Shown piece after piece: positions 46,196-57,802 of a DNA stretch of 64,000 bases. The stretch is from Antedon mediterranea (Eukaryota > Echinodermata > Crinoidea > Comatulida > Antedonidae). The number at the start of each line of letters is the position of its first letter. Position 1 is the first letter of the stretch. Both the position numbers and the translations under genes were made by a program. Location: the NCBI RefSeq assembly GCF_964355755.1, contig NC_092670.1:32971795-33035794 (forward strand), read 5' to 3'. The notes beneath the pieces were generated by a model. That model did no database searches. It was not told the DNA's origin and worked only from the letters and a program-made list of their open reading frames with translations.

Positions 46196-47214
46196 TCATA
46201 TATAAATTTACCTAAGGGCAAAATTCGGTAAATCGCGCGTTATTTCTAGAATGTTTACGGTACTCGATGGTATATAAAGTTGTTTCGTACTTTCGGTACT
46301 GATTTTAACCACCTGATGTAACCCTGTTTACTAATTAAATTGAGTTCAATAATTAGTTATTGACGATTAAAACGAATTTAGATTCAACGATTTGCCCCAA
46401 ATAGGGGTGTTTTTGATCGTGGTATACACTGTCTAATGGATGTCCATCTTAAAATGCCCGCAGACAATAATACGAGGATGCTTAGCAGTTTCCTATCTCC
46501 TCCTACGATAATTGTTTTTAATGGCTGAAAACCGGTTGAACAGCTCGAATACAGCATCATAATGTTGAAGACAGGCCGATTTTCTTTAAAAAATACTATT
46601 TTGATAGATTTAATATACGTTTATACAAATGTATTGTTTTGCGATGAATGGAACATTCCAATCCCTGTTCCACTAGTGTCTATTCCCTCAGGCGTGGTAA
46701 AGGCAAGTACTGTATACTCATAACAGAAATTCGATTCATGTTTTGTTTCAATCTGTGCTGCAGAGGTTGGATATAGATTTTTTTTTAAACTGATAATGAG
46801 CTAGCGTTTTCAGTCGCCGTATATTATATACAGGTACAAATCTTTATTATTGCAGTTAAACCACCCACATCATCACCCTTCCCTCACTGGCATGAGTAGC
46901 GTTGTAAAGCCAGTAGAGGATAGGCCTACGGTGCATCACATGCCCTAAACGCAGAACAACTTTGGTTGGTAGGGTAGGAACCAACTTAAGTATAGCTCTA
47001 AGAAACAATTGAAAACCATTAGGCCTACTAATTAAGTTGAGTTCGATAGTTTAATATTTATTGACGATTAAATCGAATTTATGATTTGCCCCGAATAAAG
47101 GTGGTTTTAGTTTTACATTATATAAACATATACACGTCGTAGTGATGTATCGTTACATGTACTGTACTAGATTTCAATCGACTAGGACGCGAGCGAAGTG
47201 AGCGTACTATCTAG
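46196..47214 (+). mobile_element. Helitron-like family H2, copy 4
   Basis: Starts TCATATATAAATTTACC immediately after the CTAG of H1 copy c and ends ...GCGTACTATCTAG|T at 47211-47214. Orientation is opposite to the other H2 copies. About 0.4 kb near the 3' end is missing relative to copy 3, between TTTCAATCGACTAG and GACGCGAGCGAAG. Confidence 0.7.
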
Positions 47215-47955
47215 TAAACATAATTAAAGTAACAACTTCTGTTAAACATAATAATATATAAATAATTGACTATAAACTTATAAAAGTATGCTACAGTACA
47301 ACTAAGCATTGTAATCGATCTTGAATATGATCAGCATCACCTGATATTCTCGTAATGTACTTGACAAGTACAATTAAATTCTATAATTACTATTTTTGAA
47401 GCTTCTCTATATTAGTTACCATGGTATATTGTCTACACATCAAGTCACAGTATCAAATGAAACTTGTTTAATACAACAATAGTCGTTTCTAAATTAAGGC
47501 ATTTTTAGTATATAATTGGGCGGTTTAAAATTTGTTCTGTGTCTAATACATTTAATGTAAACACAAATCAAATTGTTGGTAAAACTGAATAACGATTATG
47601 TGACTCTAAAATGGCACCAACAAAAAGAATGTTATAACATAATTAATTTATATGTTTTTATTATTCACACGGTCTGTCTTACAAACTTCCACTTTGAAGC
47701 AAACTAAATGCATGCGTTTTTCTTTCTCTTTCACCCACTTTAATTTCAGTTACAGACAAACATGATTGTAGCATATTGTAGTGAATTTATCTTAGTTGGT
47801 TCCGAGCTTTCTCAGGCGTATATATTTCCACGCGACGTACACAGCTGTCACTGAATGATAACACATACAAAAAGTATATTTAACTCAACTGGAACTTTTA
47901 TTCCTTGTAATTCGATTCTACCATTACCAGTCAAGCCTTGATATTTTCTTTATCA
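47215..47955. promoter_or_regulatory. Displaced 5' flank of gene B
   Basis: If the two Helitrons are removed, this sequence joins the 30 bp upstream of the gene B ATG and resembles the gene A flank (TAATTAAAG..., then TTCTCTATATTAGTTACCATGGTAT near 47402-47425). No exon is visible. The rest up to the gypsy-2 LTR is featureless. Confidence 0.4.
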
Positions 47956-48166
47956 ACTTTCCGTTTATCTACTCTGATCTTATTCTCTCTTCTCCTCTAA
48001 TATCTATTACATTCTACTTTTATACTGGATATGCAAATTTTAGGCTTCAGAGGAGGATAACATTTTCCCTCCAAAAATTATACGATTTTGATTGGCTAAT
48101 AATAAGGCGGACCTGTTCTAAAGCATCCTTCTCTAAACACAGAGAATCACATCATTTAATATGACA
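47956..48166 (-). repeat. gypsy-2 3' LTR
   Basis: 211 bp direct repeat, minus-strand start TGTCATATTAAATGATGTG; matches 52808-53018. Confidence 0.85.
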
Positions 48167-48267
48167 TTCCCCTTTTTGGGAAAAAGATTGTGTCAATCTT
48201 TCCAAAAATTTAACATTTAAAACCATTTTACTTTAAACTATTTACTAATAACACCTCTATAATATTA

Positions 48268-49571
48268 TTATGCACGGCTTAATCCATCTGCATTTTCATT
48301 TAATGATCCTTTCTTGTAAATAACTTTAAATTTATATCCTTGTAAAAACAGAGCCCATCTCATAAGTCTAACATTGGCACCCTTCATTGAGTCCATCCAT
48401 CTCAATGCCTGGTGGTCAGTATGAACTTGAAATTCACAACCATACAGATAATACTTAAGTTTATTGATAGCCCAAACAATAGAGAGGCACTCTTTTTCTG
48501 GCACAGAATATCTCTGCTCATGTACAGATAACTTTCTACTTAAGTACACAATGGGATAATCATTACCCTCACCATCTATTTGGCTCAGCACTGCACCTAT
48601 GCCATAATTTGAGGCATCGGTTTGCAATATAAACATCTTATCAAAATTTGGGGCTTTTAATACATTATCATCAGTAAGTCGTTTCTTTAAAGTTACAAAG
48701 GCATTTTCACATTGTTCATTCCACTTAACGGTATTACTTTTACTCTTTAAAGTTAAATCAATCAATGGCTTAGCAATATCGGCATAGTTCTGTACAAATT
48801 TTCTGTAATAGCCCGTTAATCCGAGAAATGATCGGACTTGTTTCTTAGACAAAGGTCTGGGGAACTTTTCCACAGCCTCAACCTTATCAATCATGGGTCT
48901 AATTTCTCCATTACCAATCTTATGCCCCAGAAATTCTACCTGTGCATAGGCAATTTTACATTTCAAAGGCTTTGCTGTCAATCCAGCACTACTGGGTCAA
49001 ATTGTGTAGTCTTATTTAGTGATCTAAAATCTGTCACCATTCTAATTTGATTCTGGCCTTTCTTCAGGGCAATAATAGGTGCAGCATAGGCACTAACAGT
49101 AGGTTCTATTATACCCATAGCCAACATACTATCTAATTCCTCTTTCAATTTACCCTTTAATGCTTGGGGCGTTCTATATGCCCTATGCCTTATAGGCATT
49201 TCACCATTAGTCTTAATTTCATGTGTCACTAAGTGAGTTCTACCTGGTACATCCGAGAATACATTCTGTTGGTACTTTAACAATTCTGTTAATTGTTTAG
49301 TTTGTGTATCATTTAAATTACTACTAACGTTAACATCTCTCCATGTTTGTGATTGATGATAAGACAATCCTATGTCTATTTCACTATCTAACTCATTGTC
49401 ATGGACTGTTTCAATTAAGTCTACTTCTTCTATCGACTGAACATTTGTTACTACATAATAACCATCTTTACTTATTTCTACTTTATCATACCATCTCTTT
49501 AACATATTAACATGTAGAATTTGTTTTTCTTTTCTTCTACCTCCTATGTATATTTCATAATTTACATCATT
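48268..49571 (-). pseudogene. gypsy-2 RT (core deleted) and RNase H
   Basis: The RT N-terminus (FSDVPGRTHLVTHEI, MLAMGIIEPTVSAYAAPI, RMVTDFRSLNKTTQFD) stops at about 49003 and is joined, out of frame, to the end of the palm/thumb (AGLTAKPLKC, VEFLGHKIGNGEIRP, FLGLTGYYRKF). The segment that should hold MPFGL.NAPATFQ and Y.DD is missing, about 120-130 residues. RNase H is complete: QTDASNYGIGAVLSQ, YLSRKLSVHEQRYSVPEKE, HTDHQALRWM, NENADGLSRA, ending at 48268. The element therefore cannot supply its own RT. Confidence 0.85.
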
Positions 49572-49574
49572 GAC

Positions 49575-51797
49575 CTATTTTGTAACCGTGAAGGGGCCTT
49601 GCCATTTACTGCCTAACTTACTATTTCCTACTGGAAGGAATATCAACACTTTGTCCCCTTCTACAAATTCTCTATCAATAGCATTCTTGTTATAATTGTG
49701 GGACATAATTTCTTGTTGTTCAAGTTTGTTTACATTAGCATCTTTCATTAATTCCTCCATTTTTTCTCTTATGTCTAACATGTATTTGATAACATCAGTA
49801 GATGTTTCTTCATCTTCTACCCAATTACTTTTGAGTAAACTCAAGGGTCCCCTCACCTCTCTACCATAAAGCAATTTAAAAGGTGAATGGCCTGTCGCTT
49901 TACTAGGAACTTCTCTGTATGCAAACAGAAAGGGGGGTATGTAGTTATCCCAATTTTTTCTTTTCTTAACTGTAAGTGTCCTTATCATATTTTTCAATGT
50001 ACCATGAAATCTTTCAACAAGCCCATTGCTTTGGGGGTGGTATACTGTAGTCTTTAATTGATTAATCCCCAACATACTACATATAGATTGCATAATTGAA
50101 GACATGAAATTAGTTCCTTGATCATGTACAATCTCTTCGGGTAATCCTACTCTAGTAAAGACTTCTATTAGAGCCCTGGCTACTGTTTCAGCTCTAACAT
50201 TGGGTAACGGGATAGCATCCGGATATCTCGTAGCATAGTCAATTATAGTAAGCATATATTTGTTATTACGGCTTGTTCTAGATAAGGGTCCAACAATGTC
50301 TATCGCTATACGTTTAAATGGTGTACTTATAATCGGTAATGGTATCAAAGTATGTTTCCTTTTACTTTTACCCTTATCTACCTTTTGGCATTCCTTACAG
50401 ACTTTACAATAGACTACCACATCTTTAAATATACCTGGCCAATAGAATTGGTTCAGGACCCTACTTTTAGTTTTCTCAACACCCATGTGACCTGCAAATG
50501 GCACATTATGACCTAAGTGTAATACACCCTGTCTACACTGAGTGGGTAATACAATCTGTTCCACTTGGTTATTCTTATCTTTAATACTACTCCAATTTCT
50601 CATCAATATACCTTGTCTCATAAAGAAACATACCCTATGCTGACCTATTTCTTCTATAGGGACTACCCTGTCAAACACTCCTTTGAGTGAGTCATCCTTA
50701 GTTTGCAATTTGATCAGTTCTTGTTTAGTTAGGTTCAGCTTGTGCTGTTGTTCATAAGTTTTATGTTTGACTGTTTTATCTTTAGCTTTATCCTCATTTT
50801 CGTCAAACAAATTATTCATTTCTGTTCCATTCATATCATCTAAACACTTAGTTTTATTTACTTTGTTGTCATTTACTACTGTTTTCAACAACTGTACATT
50901 AGTTTCTTTAGGCGGCTCTTCTATCGGCTTAAAGTTACTATCTTTCCCTAACAATATCATTTCGTCTTGTATTCTAACATCATTTTCTATTCTGGCTTGC
51001 TCCCTAGTTAGGACGAACATTTCTTTAGCCATTGTTTCCCCACAATTCTGGTCCAAATCATGACCCAATAACATGTCCCTCTGTAATCCTTCGATTACGG
51101 CTACAATCACTTTTCCTGTCACTATCTTACTTTGTATAGCTACCTCAGCTAAGGGGACGGTAATATCGCCTCCTATACCTCTTAACGTAACCCATTTTCC
51201 TGGCAAGTAACATTTGTTAGGCACTAGACTTTCCTTAACAGCTGACTGGGTACATCCCGAGTCTCTTAGCATAGTTATATCCTGTCCTTCTAATTTTCCT
51301 GTTATTGTACACATCTCCATTTTATTTTCTACACTATCTATAACTACTTGGGGTCTATCTGATATTAGTCCTTCACATCTTAAGCCATCTTTCACATTCG
51401 GGCCCTTCTTAGTGTCACTAGTCTTTCCTTTTGCTACCATCTTAGGACAATCCCCTATTTTATGTCCCTTCTCCTTACAATTAAAGCATAGGCCATTAAT
51501 CCATTCATTTGAAGGTTCTCTCTGTTGGAAATTTCTACCATAGTTATGGAATTTGCCTCCCCTTCCGCGATACCTATTGTATCCTTGCTGCCTAGCTCCA
51601 GGGTTATTCTGAGTCGTACTATTCTTAGGTTTACTATTTTCTTGGCCCTTATAATACGTAAGCTTATTTTCAGAATTTACGGCATTCCAATAGCCACGGT
51701 CACCTCTATTAGCTATATAATCATCAGCTATCATAGCCATATCATAGCTCTTATTTACTTGTTTATCTCTAAGATAAAGCCTCAGATCTTCAGGCAT
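49575..51797 (-). pseudogene. gypsy-2 nucleocapsid-protease-integrase frame
   Basis: A 740-codon open frame: CCHC zinc knuckle CFNCKEKGHKIGDC, retropepsin MLRDSGCTQSAV (DSG), then HHCC finger (HLGHNVPFAGHMG, CKVCKEC), integrase core with IAIDIVGPLS (Asp), VHDQGTNF (Asp) and YHPQSNGLVERFHGTL (Glu), and a C-terminal GDKVLIFLP / WQGPFTV motif. It ends at a TAG (49575-49577), beyond which the same frame continues for the RT N-terminus, so one stop separates the two. The integrase looks catalytically complete. Its upstream junction with gag is a frameshift at about 51790. Confidence 0.85.
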
Positions 51798-52549
51798 TTT
51801 ATCATTTTATTAAGTGCCTGTTCCATTATAATCATTTCAATAATGCCTGCAGCATCATCTTCTTTTACATTAGCACATTTCATCCAACATTTTAAATAAT
51901 GGGAGAGCTCATTCAGCCATTCCCTGATGGACATATCTTTAACTCTGTTTGAATTTCTAAATTTAAATCTGTAGGTCTCTGCGGACACATAATACTTTTC
52001 TAAGATTGCCTTCTTTAAGGTATCATAATCTACACATTCTTTTACGGTTAAGGATGCATATGCTGTCCTAGCTTTACCAGACAGTTCAGATGCTAACCTA
52101 GCGGACCACGTATTCTTATCCCAACCTGTGGCTTCTGCCAAGTGTTCAAATGTTCTAAAATATATATCAATATCATCTGATTCCTTCAAAGTAGGAACCT
52201 TTACCTTCATTTCATCTACTATATTCCTAGCATTACTGTAGCTAGACCTATTTTCTAATTCCATCATTTTCACTCTTTCTTGTGATTCAATTTTTCTTTG
52301 CTCTATATCTGCTTCTAATCTTAATTGGTATTCTTACTTTTTGTTTTCGGCCTCGAACTTCATTCGAAAATATTCGAGCATCATATCTTTAGGCATACCG
52401 CCGGGTATTTCGGGCAAATCAATATCCCTAGCCATTTTATCATATATTTCATTGACTTGGTCAACCTCTTCTTGGTCAACCATATCTTCCCTAGTATCTT
52501 TGTCTGACATAGTCTTATCTATATTTTTACCCGATCTTAAAGTTGTCAT
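51782..52549 (-). pseudogene. gypsy-2 gag, N-terminal and capsid parts
   Basis: Two frames: 52334-52549 starts MTTLRSGKNIDKTMSDKD with an acidic N-terminus and ends at TAA; 51782-52273 has DIDIYFRTFEHLAEATGW, LSGKARTAYASL and MSIREWLNEL, the usual gypsy capsid pattern. A stop and then a frameshift (overlap at 51782-51797) separate them from each other and from pol. Confidence 0.75.
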
Positions 52550-52807
52550 GCTAATAACAATTTTACTAATGAAATCTGTAAACTTATGTTCCTATACAAA
52601 ATATGTTATAAAAGTATTTGTATTACCTTGATTCCATTCAGTTATGTAAAAAATATGAAATCCACATAAATTTTTAAATGCAATACAATATAAGACATTA
52701 ATTTACTTCAAAGTCACAAACAACGTTCCAAGTTCGCTCCGTACAAAAATTTACTTTCGAAATAAAAAATAGTTTACAAAGTCAGCTTTGCAAATCTTCT
52801 CCAAATT

Positions 52808-53018
52808 ACTTTCCGTTTATCTACTCTGATCTTATTCTCTCTTCTCCTCTAATATCTATTACATTCTACTTTTATACTGGATATGCAAATTTTAGGCTTC
52901 AGAGGAGGATAACATTTTCCCTCCAAAAATTATACGATTTTGATTGGCTAATAATAAGGCGGACCTGGTCTAAAGCATCCTTCTCTAAACACAGAGAATC
53001 ACAACATTTAATATGACA
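52808..53018 (-). repeat. gypsy-2 5' LTR
   Basis: 211 bp direct repeat with the 3' LTR; on the minus strand followed by AATTTGGAGAAGATTTGC, where a primer-binding site is expected but not identified. Confidence 0.85.
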
Positions 53019-53154
53019 CATATAAAGTATAAAATATATACAAATACTGATTGTTTATGAGTGTAATGGTACAAATAATGGCATGAGGTGAATGATGAAA
53101 GTTTATATATCAACGAGCCGAGTTGATATATTGAACAATATTGTAATGTGGTGG

Positions 53155-53287
53155 ACATTAATGTTACTCAATCTACGTTTCGCGGAACATTTGAGACAGA
53201 TAGGGTAGGTATCAAAAAGGTATAGATCTGTACAACAGTTTTTGCATTGTGGCTACCTATTTCTAGAAGTAAGCATACTTTTATAGA
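53155..53287 (-). mobile_element. Helitron H1-related 5'-end fragment
   Basis: Minus-strand start A|TCTATAAAAGTATGC at 53287; the following 120 bp parallels the first 130 bp of H1 (CACAATGCAAAAAC, AGATCT..ACC, ATACCTACC, CGCGAAACGTAGATTGA). It is diverged and the 3' part is not found nearby. Confidence 0.5.
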
Positions 53288-54289
53288 TGTAATACTTCCA
53301 CTACTCTAAATATGATGATCAACAAACAACGTCTTAAAAATGTCCTATACGTCTTATGTTGCGTTCTCTTTAAAATATACGATTTTAATCCTGCGCACAG
53401 CTGTGTGTCTAAAAGTTATTTCAACAACAAAGCAGATGGTGTCCATTCCTATATTAGATGCCCATGTATACCTAATAACCATAAAACACTCTGTATTGTA
53501 TTTGTCCCAAAAGCTTCAAACGCGAGAAAGCTTAATAACTAGTAGGTAGGCCTATATAAACAGACAGAAACATTGATTACATGTCGAAATCAATCGTCAA
53601 TGTAGTAGACCGAACTGCCAGGTAATTAAAACAACATTACATACTGCCTTCTATAATTATATTGACTGAAGCGGAGGCTGCTAGCGTCAGGTTTTAATCA
53701 ATCATTACTCATAATTTGCATACATTTACATGTGTAACTAATCACTACAATCATCATGCAAATGTAAGATTTTGTTTTTTATCTTTCGTGGTTAACCACC
53801 ACCTTTATTCTTTTCAATTCAAGTTTTTATACATTTTCTACCTTTTTAGTCGCGTGCGTGTCGGTCGGTTGGTCTATCGGTAAACACTAAATCAAATTTG
53901 AGCACGCGACTGTACATAACCATGCATATGGCCTTGTGTTTTCTTACGTAATACTGTTTTCTTTGTTTGTATCCTCTATAATACTATTTTAACACATAAT
54001 CATTTCATACTTATATTAATATTAATAATACTGGGTTGGGCCCACGAAGGAGAAAAACTAATGTCTACCACCACATTCAACTAATGCTAATAATATGTAA
54101 AGTTGTAAACGTGTTTTTTTAATTTATAACATAATTGTAACCTATAAGAGGTTTCATCATTTTCTTAATGTTTATATTTGTAGTGTTTAATTATATTTTC
54201 TTCTGCCAAATATTTGACTCCGGTATACAAAAATGTATACCTTATATTTACATCATTTTTTAAAGAATACATAATAGTTTTTTATTATT
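53288..54289. other. Spacer without gene
   Basis: No coding recognised. It includes an 86 bp microsatellite-element copy (53849-53935) and an odd copy of ATCATGCAAATGTAAGAT (53753-53770) that also occurs at 394 and 54313. Confidence 0.4.
53849..53935 (+). mobile_element. Helentron/DINE-like element, minimal copy 2
   Basis: TTTTT|AGTCGCGTGCGTG, GTCGGTCGGTTGGTC, GGTAAACACTAA, AGCACGCGACTG and the tail CCATGCATATGGCCTTG. The ends and tail match 24955-25664, but the 0.6 kb core is absent. Confidence 0.6.
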
Positions 54290-54720
54290 CTTTCGCCTCT
54301 TGTAATTTACATTATCATGCAAATGTAAGATATTTATTTGTCGTGGTTAACATGTTTTGAATCATAGAGCAATGGGTTTAAGTCATGGGTCTGTCACGAT
54401 ATCAGAAGTTATCTTACGACTAGTTAAATTTGAGTATGTGAAATGTTGGATATGTGTACAACAACCCGATACTTCCGGGTAATAAATATAGTACAAAAAA
54501 TACTGCTATACTAAAGTAGAAATATTTTCAAACTCACCACCATCACAAATGACGTAGTATGTACCAACCAAAATTGACAGTAAAATACGTTCTTTTGGTA
54601 TCATTTTGACACCAAACTACTAACATCACTGTAAATACAAACAAAAATATCACTGAACTTATTCCACTGATTGAAATGTTGATGTGCACAAAACAACCAA
54701 TACGAGCATAAACTAAAGAA
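54290..54720. repeat. Segmental duplicate of 367-800 with an orphan signal exon
   Basis: Starts TTCTTTCGCCTCTTGTAATTTACATTATCATG as at 377 and follows it through the first exon and its 5' flank. The duplication resumes at 58023 (matching 1860 onwards), the 800-1860 part being replaced here by a LINE and a Helitron end. Confidence 0.75.
54538..54604 (-). CDS. Orphan signal-peptide exon of receptor family
   Basis: MIPKERILLSILVG and VICDGG with a GTGAGT donor; 22 codons plus one base, near-identical to 612-678. No CTLD, HYR or 7TM exon lies between it and the gypsy-2/Helitron block downstream on the minus strand, so it is probably a non-functional by-product of the segmental duplication, although intact itself. 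Confidence 0.6.
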
Positions 54721-54729
54721 CCTATTAGA

Positions 54730-57588
54730 AATGATAGAAACCGCCATGGCGGCGGATGTGCTTTTTACATATCTAATTCTATACACTTAGTTAATTCCCA
54801 TATTTGTAATGATCTCTTGTCAGATGTGATAAGGTGTGAAATACAAGTTTCAAACTGGACGATTTTGACTTATGTATGTTATAGGCCACCACAAAGTGAT
54901 GTTCAATCTGATCAGGATCTACTTGACTATTTTCAAAACAGTACTAATAACTTTGTTTTGTCTCGACACAGCTTAACTTTAATGATGGGCGATATGAATG
55001 CTCAAAATAACAACTGGTACAATGATGGAAACACAAATAGATTTGGAAAATTATTTTACGAATTTTTACAACAAAACGGTTTAACTCAACACATCAATAT
55101 GCCAACACGTTGTATAAAAGACCAACGGTCTTGTATTGACCATATAGTTACTAGTCAAAATGTATATATTAATGATTTTGGTGCATTGTGCCCACTTTTA
55201 AATTGTGATCACAGTCCAGTATATGCAAATATTGATATTCGTATCACACGGGACAAGCCATACAATCGTAAAATATATCTTTTTGAAAAAACTGATTTTA
55301 ATTTATATCGTAATGCTCTTAATTCTGTAAATTGGGAAGAAGTTTATTCATCTTCAAAGGTTGAAGATGTTTGTCATAATTGGATTGACTTATTTAATAA
55401 TTGTGTTGATAACTATATTATATCTAAAATTATAACTGTGCGTCCTAATGAAAAGCCTTGGATTAATGCGCATATTAGAACTCTTATTCGCAAAAGAAAT
55501 CGCGCCCATTCCACTCGAAATAACTCAAATTCGCATATGCAACGTTTTAAGAAAATTCGCGCAAAAGTTGTTAAAGCAATAAGAAAAGCTAAACAAACTT
55601 TTTTGGATAAACAATTTGATTTATTAATGAATAAAAACTGTGATTCAAAAACTTGGTGGTCTACCATAAATTCAGTTTGTAATTCCAAACAATATTATAA
55701 GATTCCTCCAATCAAATTAAACGATGATGTCCTAACTTTAAATAGTGAGAAAGTTAAAGCGTTTAACAATTATTTTAAATCTCAATCGTTTATTCCTAAT
55801 CATGATGATTTTCCTTCGGACTTCACATATAGAACTGCATCGAGACTCTCAACTCTCAAATTATCTGTTGATGAGATCATGAAATTATTAACTATGCTGG
55901 ATAAAAACAAGGCGATGGGACCTGATGAAATTCACAGTATCATACTAATAGAATCTGCTGAAATTATTGCACCACATTTGACAAAGCTTTATAACTTCTG
56001 CATAAGCCAAGGATATTTTCCTGTGGAATGGAAAAAATCAAATGTCATTCCTCTGCATAAAAAAGGCAATAAATCCCTTATTGAGAACTACCGCCCTATA
56101 TCCATACTTTCTAACTTTGCAAAAATTTTTGAGCGTGCAGTTTTTGATATAGTATATAAATACTTTGTGGATGATAAACTTCTTACTCAATTCCAATCTG
56201 GTTTTACACCAGGTGACTCAACAACGTATCAACTTCTTTATCTTATAGATACATTTAATAGAGCTTTAGATTTAAGGAAAGAAGTAATCTCGGTATTTTT
56301 GGATATTTCCAAAGCCTTCGATAAAGTTTGGCATAATGGGATTATATACAAATTAAATCAATATGGAATTAATGGCACTCTTCTAAAATGGTTCCAAAGT
56401 TACTTAAACTCACGTGAGCAACGTGTTATTATTGAAGGAACTACCAGTCCTTGGGTGACCATTACAGCAGGAGTACCCCAAGGATCTGTTTTGGGTCCAT
56501 TTTTATTTATTGTATTCATAAATGATATGGTTGATAATATCAAATCTAATATTAGTTTATATGCAGATGATACTTCGTTATATGATATTTGTACAGATCG
56601 TAATATTTCAGAACAAAAATTAAATGGTGATCTTAATGTCATTTATAATTGGGCAAAAAAATGGAAAGTAACATTCAATGCTAACAAAACGAAAGCTATA
56701 CTGTTTACACGTAAACATTTAGATAACTATGTTAATTTAAATTTCAATAATGTAAATCTACAATTTGTAAATGATCATAGGCATCTTGGTGTAATGCTTA
56801 ATGCAAAACTCAAGTGGGATTCCCATATCCAATCTGTAATTAACAAAGCGTCTTTATCTTTAAATATGCTACGTCGTGTCAAACATATTCTACCTCGACA
56901 GGCTCTCTGTCACATTTACATATCACACGTTAGACCATTAATGGAATATGCAGCTCCTGTTTGGTGTAATATCCCAGTTAAATTAAGTGATGAACTAGAA
57001 AATATCCAGATTTCTGCAGGTAGAATATGTACTGGTGCGTGGAAACATACAAGTCATAATGCATTAAGACAAGAATTAGGCTGGTTATCATTGGAAAAAC
57101 GTAGACAATTTCTTAACCTAATACTGTTTTTTAAAATTATTCATAAGTTAACACCAGTGTATCTTTACTCCTTATTTAATTTTTCTGACAATATTGAAGT
57201 TTATAACTTGCGTAACATCCGAAATATAATAATTCCATTTTGTAAGACCACATCATATCGTTTATCTTTTGTCCCATCTATTATAACACATTGGAATGAG
57301 TTAAATAATGAAATAAAAAATTCCTCATTTCTTGTTGAGTTTAAAAAATTGCTACTGAAATCCAATTTGTTTGAAACAAAAAAACGTTCTTATTATGATA
57401 CAGGTGATAAGAAGATTACCAAATTCACACTAGAATCCGACTTGGTTTCAGCTGTCTCAATTCGCATTTATTCTTACATGGACTTCGGGACAATCCAAAT
57501 TGTACTTGTGGCTTTAATGTTGAGAATCCGCTTAATTTCTTATGTTACTGCCCTAATTATAATACACAAAGAGATATTCTACTTGTAA
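54730..57588 (+). CDS. LINE ORF2: partial endonuclease plus reverse transcriptase
   Basis: Open from about 54730 without an initiator (the annotated-looking start at 54817 is TTG inside the endonuclease). The endonuclease part shows RHGGGCAFYISNS, TYVCYRPPQ, GDMNAQNNNW and CIDHIVTS; the Asp/His finish is HSPVYANIDI. The RT has KAMGPDEIHS, NYRPISILSNFAKI, SGFTPGDSTTYQL, VFLDISKAFDKVWH, GVPQGSVLGPFLF and the catalytic LYADDTSLY near 56560. The C-terminal region extends to 57588. No disabling mutation is seen in the retained part, but the N-terminal catalytic third of the endonuclease is missing. It resembles the CR1/Jockey group in style. Confidence 0.8.
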   Translation, partial: NDRNRHGGGCAFYISNSIHLVNSHICNDLLSDVIRCEIQVSNWTILTYVCYRPPQSDVQSDQDLLDYFQNSTNNFVLSRHSLTLMMGDMNAQNNNWYNDGNTNRFGKLFYEFLQQNGLTQHINMPTRCIKDQRSCIDHIVTSQNVYINDFGALCPLLNCDHSPVYANIDIRITRDKPYNRKIYLFEKTDFNLYRNALNSVNWEEVYSSSKVEDVCHNWIDLFNNCVDNYIISKIITVRPNEKPWINAHIRTLIRKRNRAHSTRNNSNSHMQRFKKIRAKVVKAIRKAKQTFLDKQFDLLMNKNCDSKTWWSTINSVCNSKQYYKIPPIKLNDDVLTLNSEKVKAFNNYFKSQSFIPNHDDFPSDFTYRTASRLSTLKLSVDEIMKLLTMLDKNKAMGPDEIHSIILIESAEIIAPHLTKLYNFCISQGYFPVEWKKSNVIPLHKKGNKSLIENYRPISILSNFAKIFERAVFDIVYKYFVDDKLLTQFQSGFTPGDSTTYQLLYLIDTFNRALDLRKEVISVFLDISKAFDKVWHNGIIYKLNQYGINGTLLKWFQSYLNSREQRVIIEGTTSPWVTITAGVPQGSVLGPFLFIVFINDMVDNIKSNISLYADDTSLYDICTDRNISEQKLNGDLNVIYNWAKKWKVTFNANKTKAILFTRKHLDNYVNLNFNNVNLQFVNDHRHLGVMLNAKLKWDSHIQSVINKASLSLNMLRRVKHILPRQALCHIYISHVRPLMEYAAPVWCNIPVKLSDELENIQISAGRICTGAWKHTSHNALRQELGWLSLEKRRQFLNLILFFKIIHKLTPVYLYSLFNFSDNIEVYNLRNIRNIIIPFCKTTSYRLSFVPSIITHWNELNNEIKNSSFLVEFKKLLLKSNLFETKKRSYYDTGDKKITKFTLESDLVSAVSIRIYSYMDFGTIQIVLVALMLRIRLISYVTALIIIHKEIFYL

Positions 57589-57802
57589 GCGCTAACTCAA
57601 TTATTGAGGATATCTTAGCCAAGGATTTTTCTTTAACATTTAATTTTACATTTTTAAGTGAAATTTTTATTTTTGGTTCCGATCTTCTTTCGAATTGTGA
57701 AAATGCTTTATTATTTTATTATGTACAACAATTTCTTGTTAATTCTGGAAGATTAAATTGATGTTTCTGTTAGTTATTTTAAAATGTTGTATTTGTTAAT
57801 CT

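Larger units (their letters stand above)
47956..53018 (-). mobile_element. Ty3/gypsy retrotransposon gypsy-2 (Gmr1-like order), defective
   Basis: Minus-strand element with 211 bp LTRs at 52808-53018 (5') and 47956-48166 (3'), differing at only two or three positions. A polypurine tract (AAAAAGGGGAA on the minus strand) sits against the 3' LTR. Order is gag, protease, integrase, RT, RNase H, as in gypsy-1. The RT catalytic core is deleted, one TAG interrupts the integrase C-terminus, and gag is split by a stop and a frameshift. The near-identical LTRs point to recent insertion. Target duplication is not evident. Confidence 0.9.

Noticed and set aside
50767-51063. Plus-strand frames opposite the gypsy-2 polyprotein
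   Set aside because: Antisense shadows of a well-supported minus-strand pol frame.
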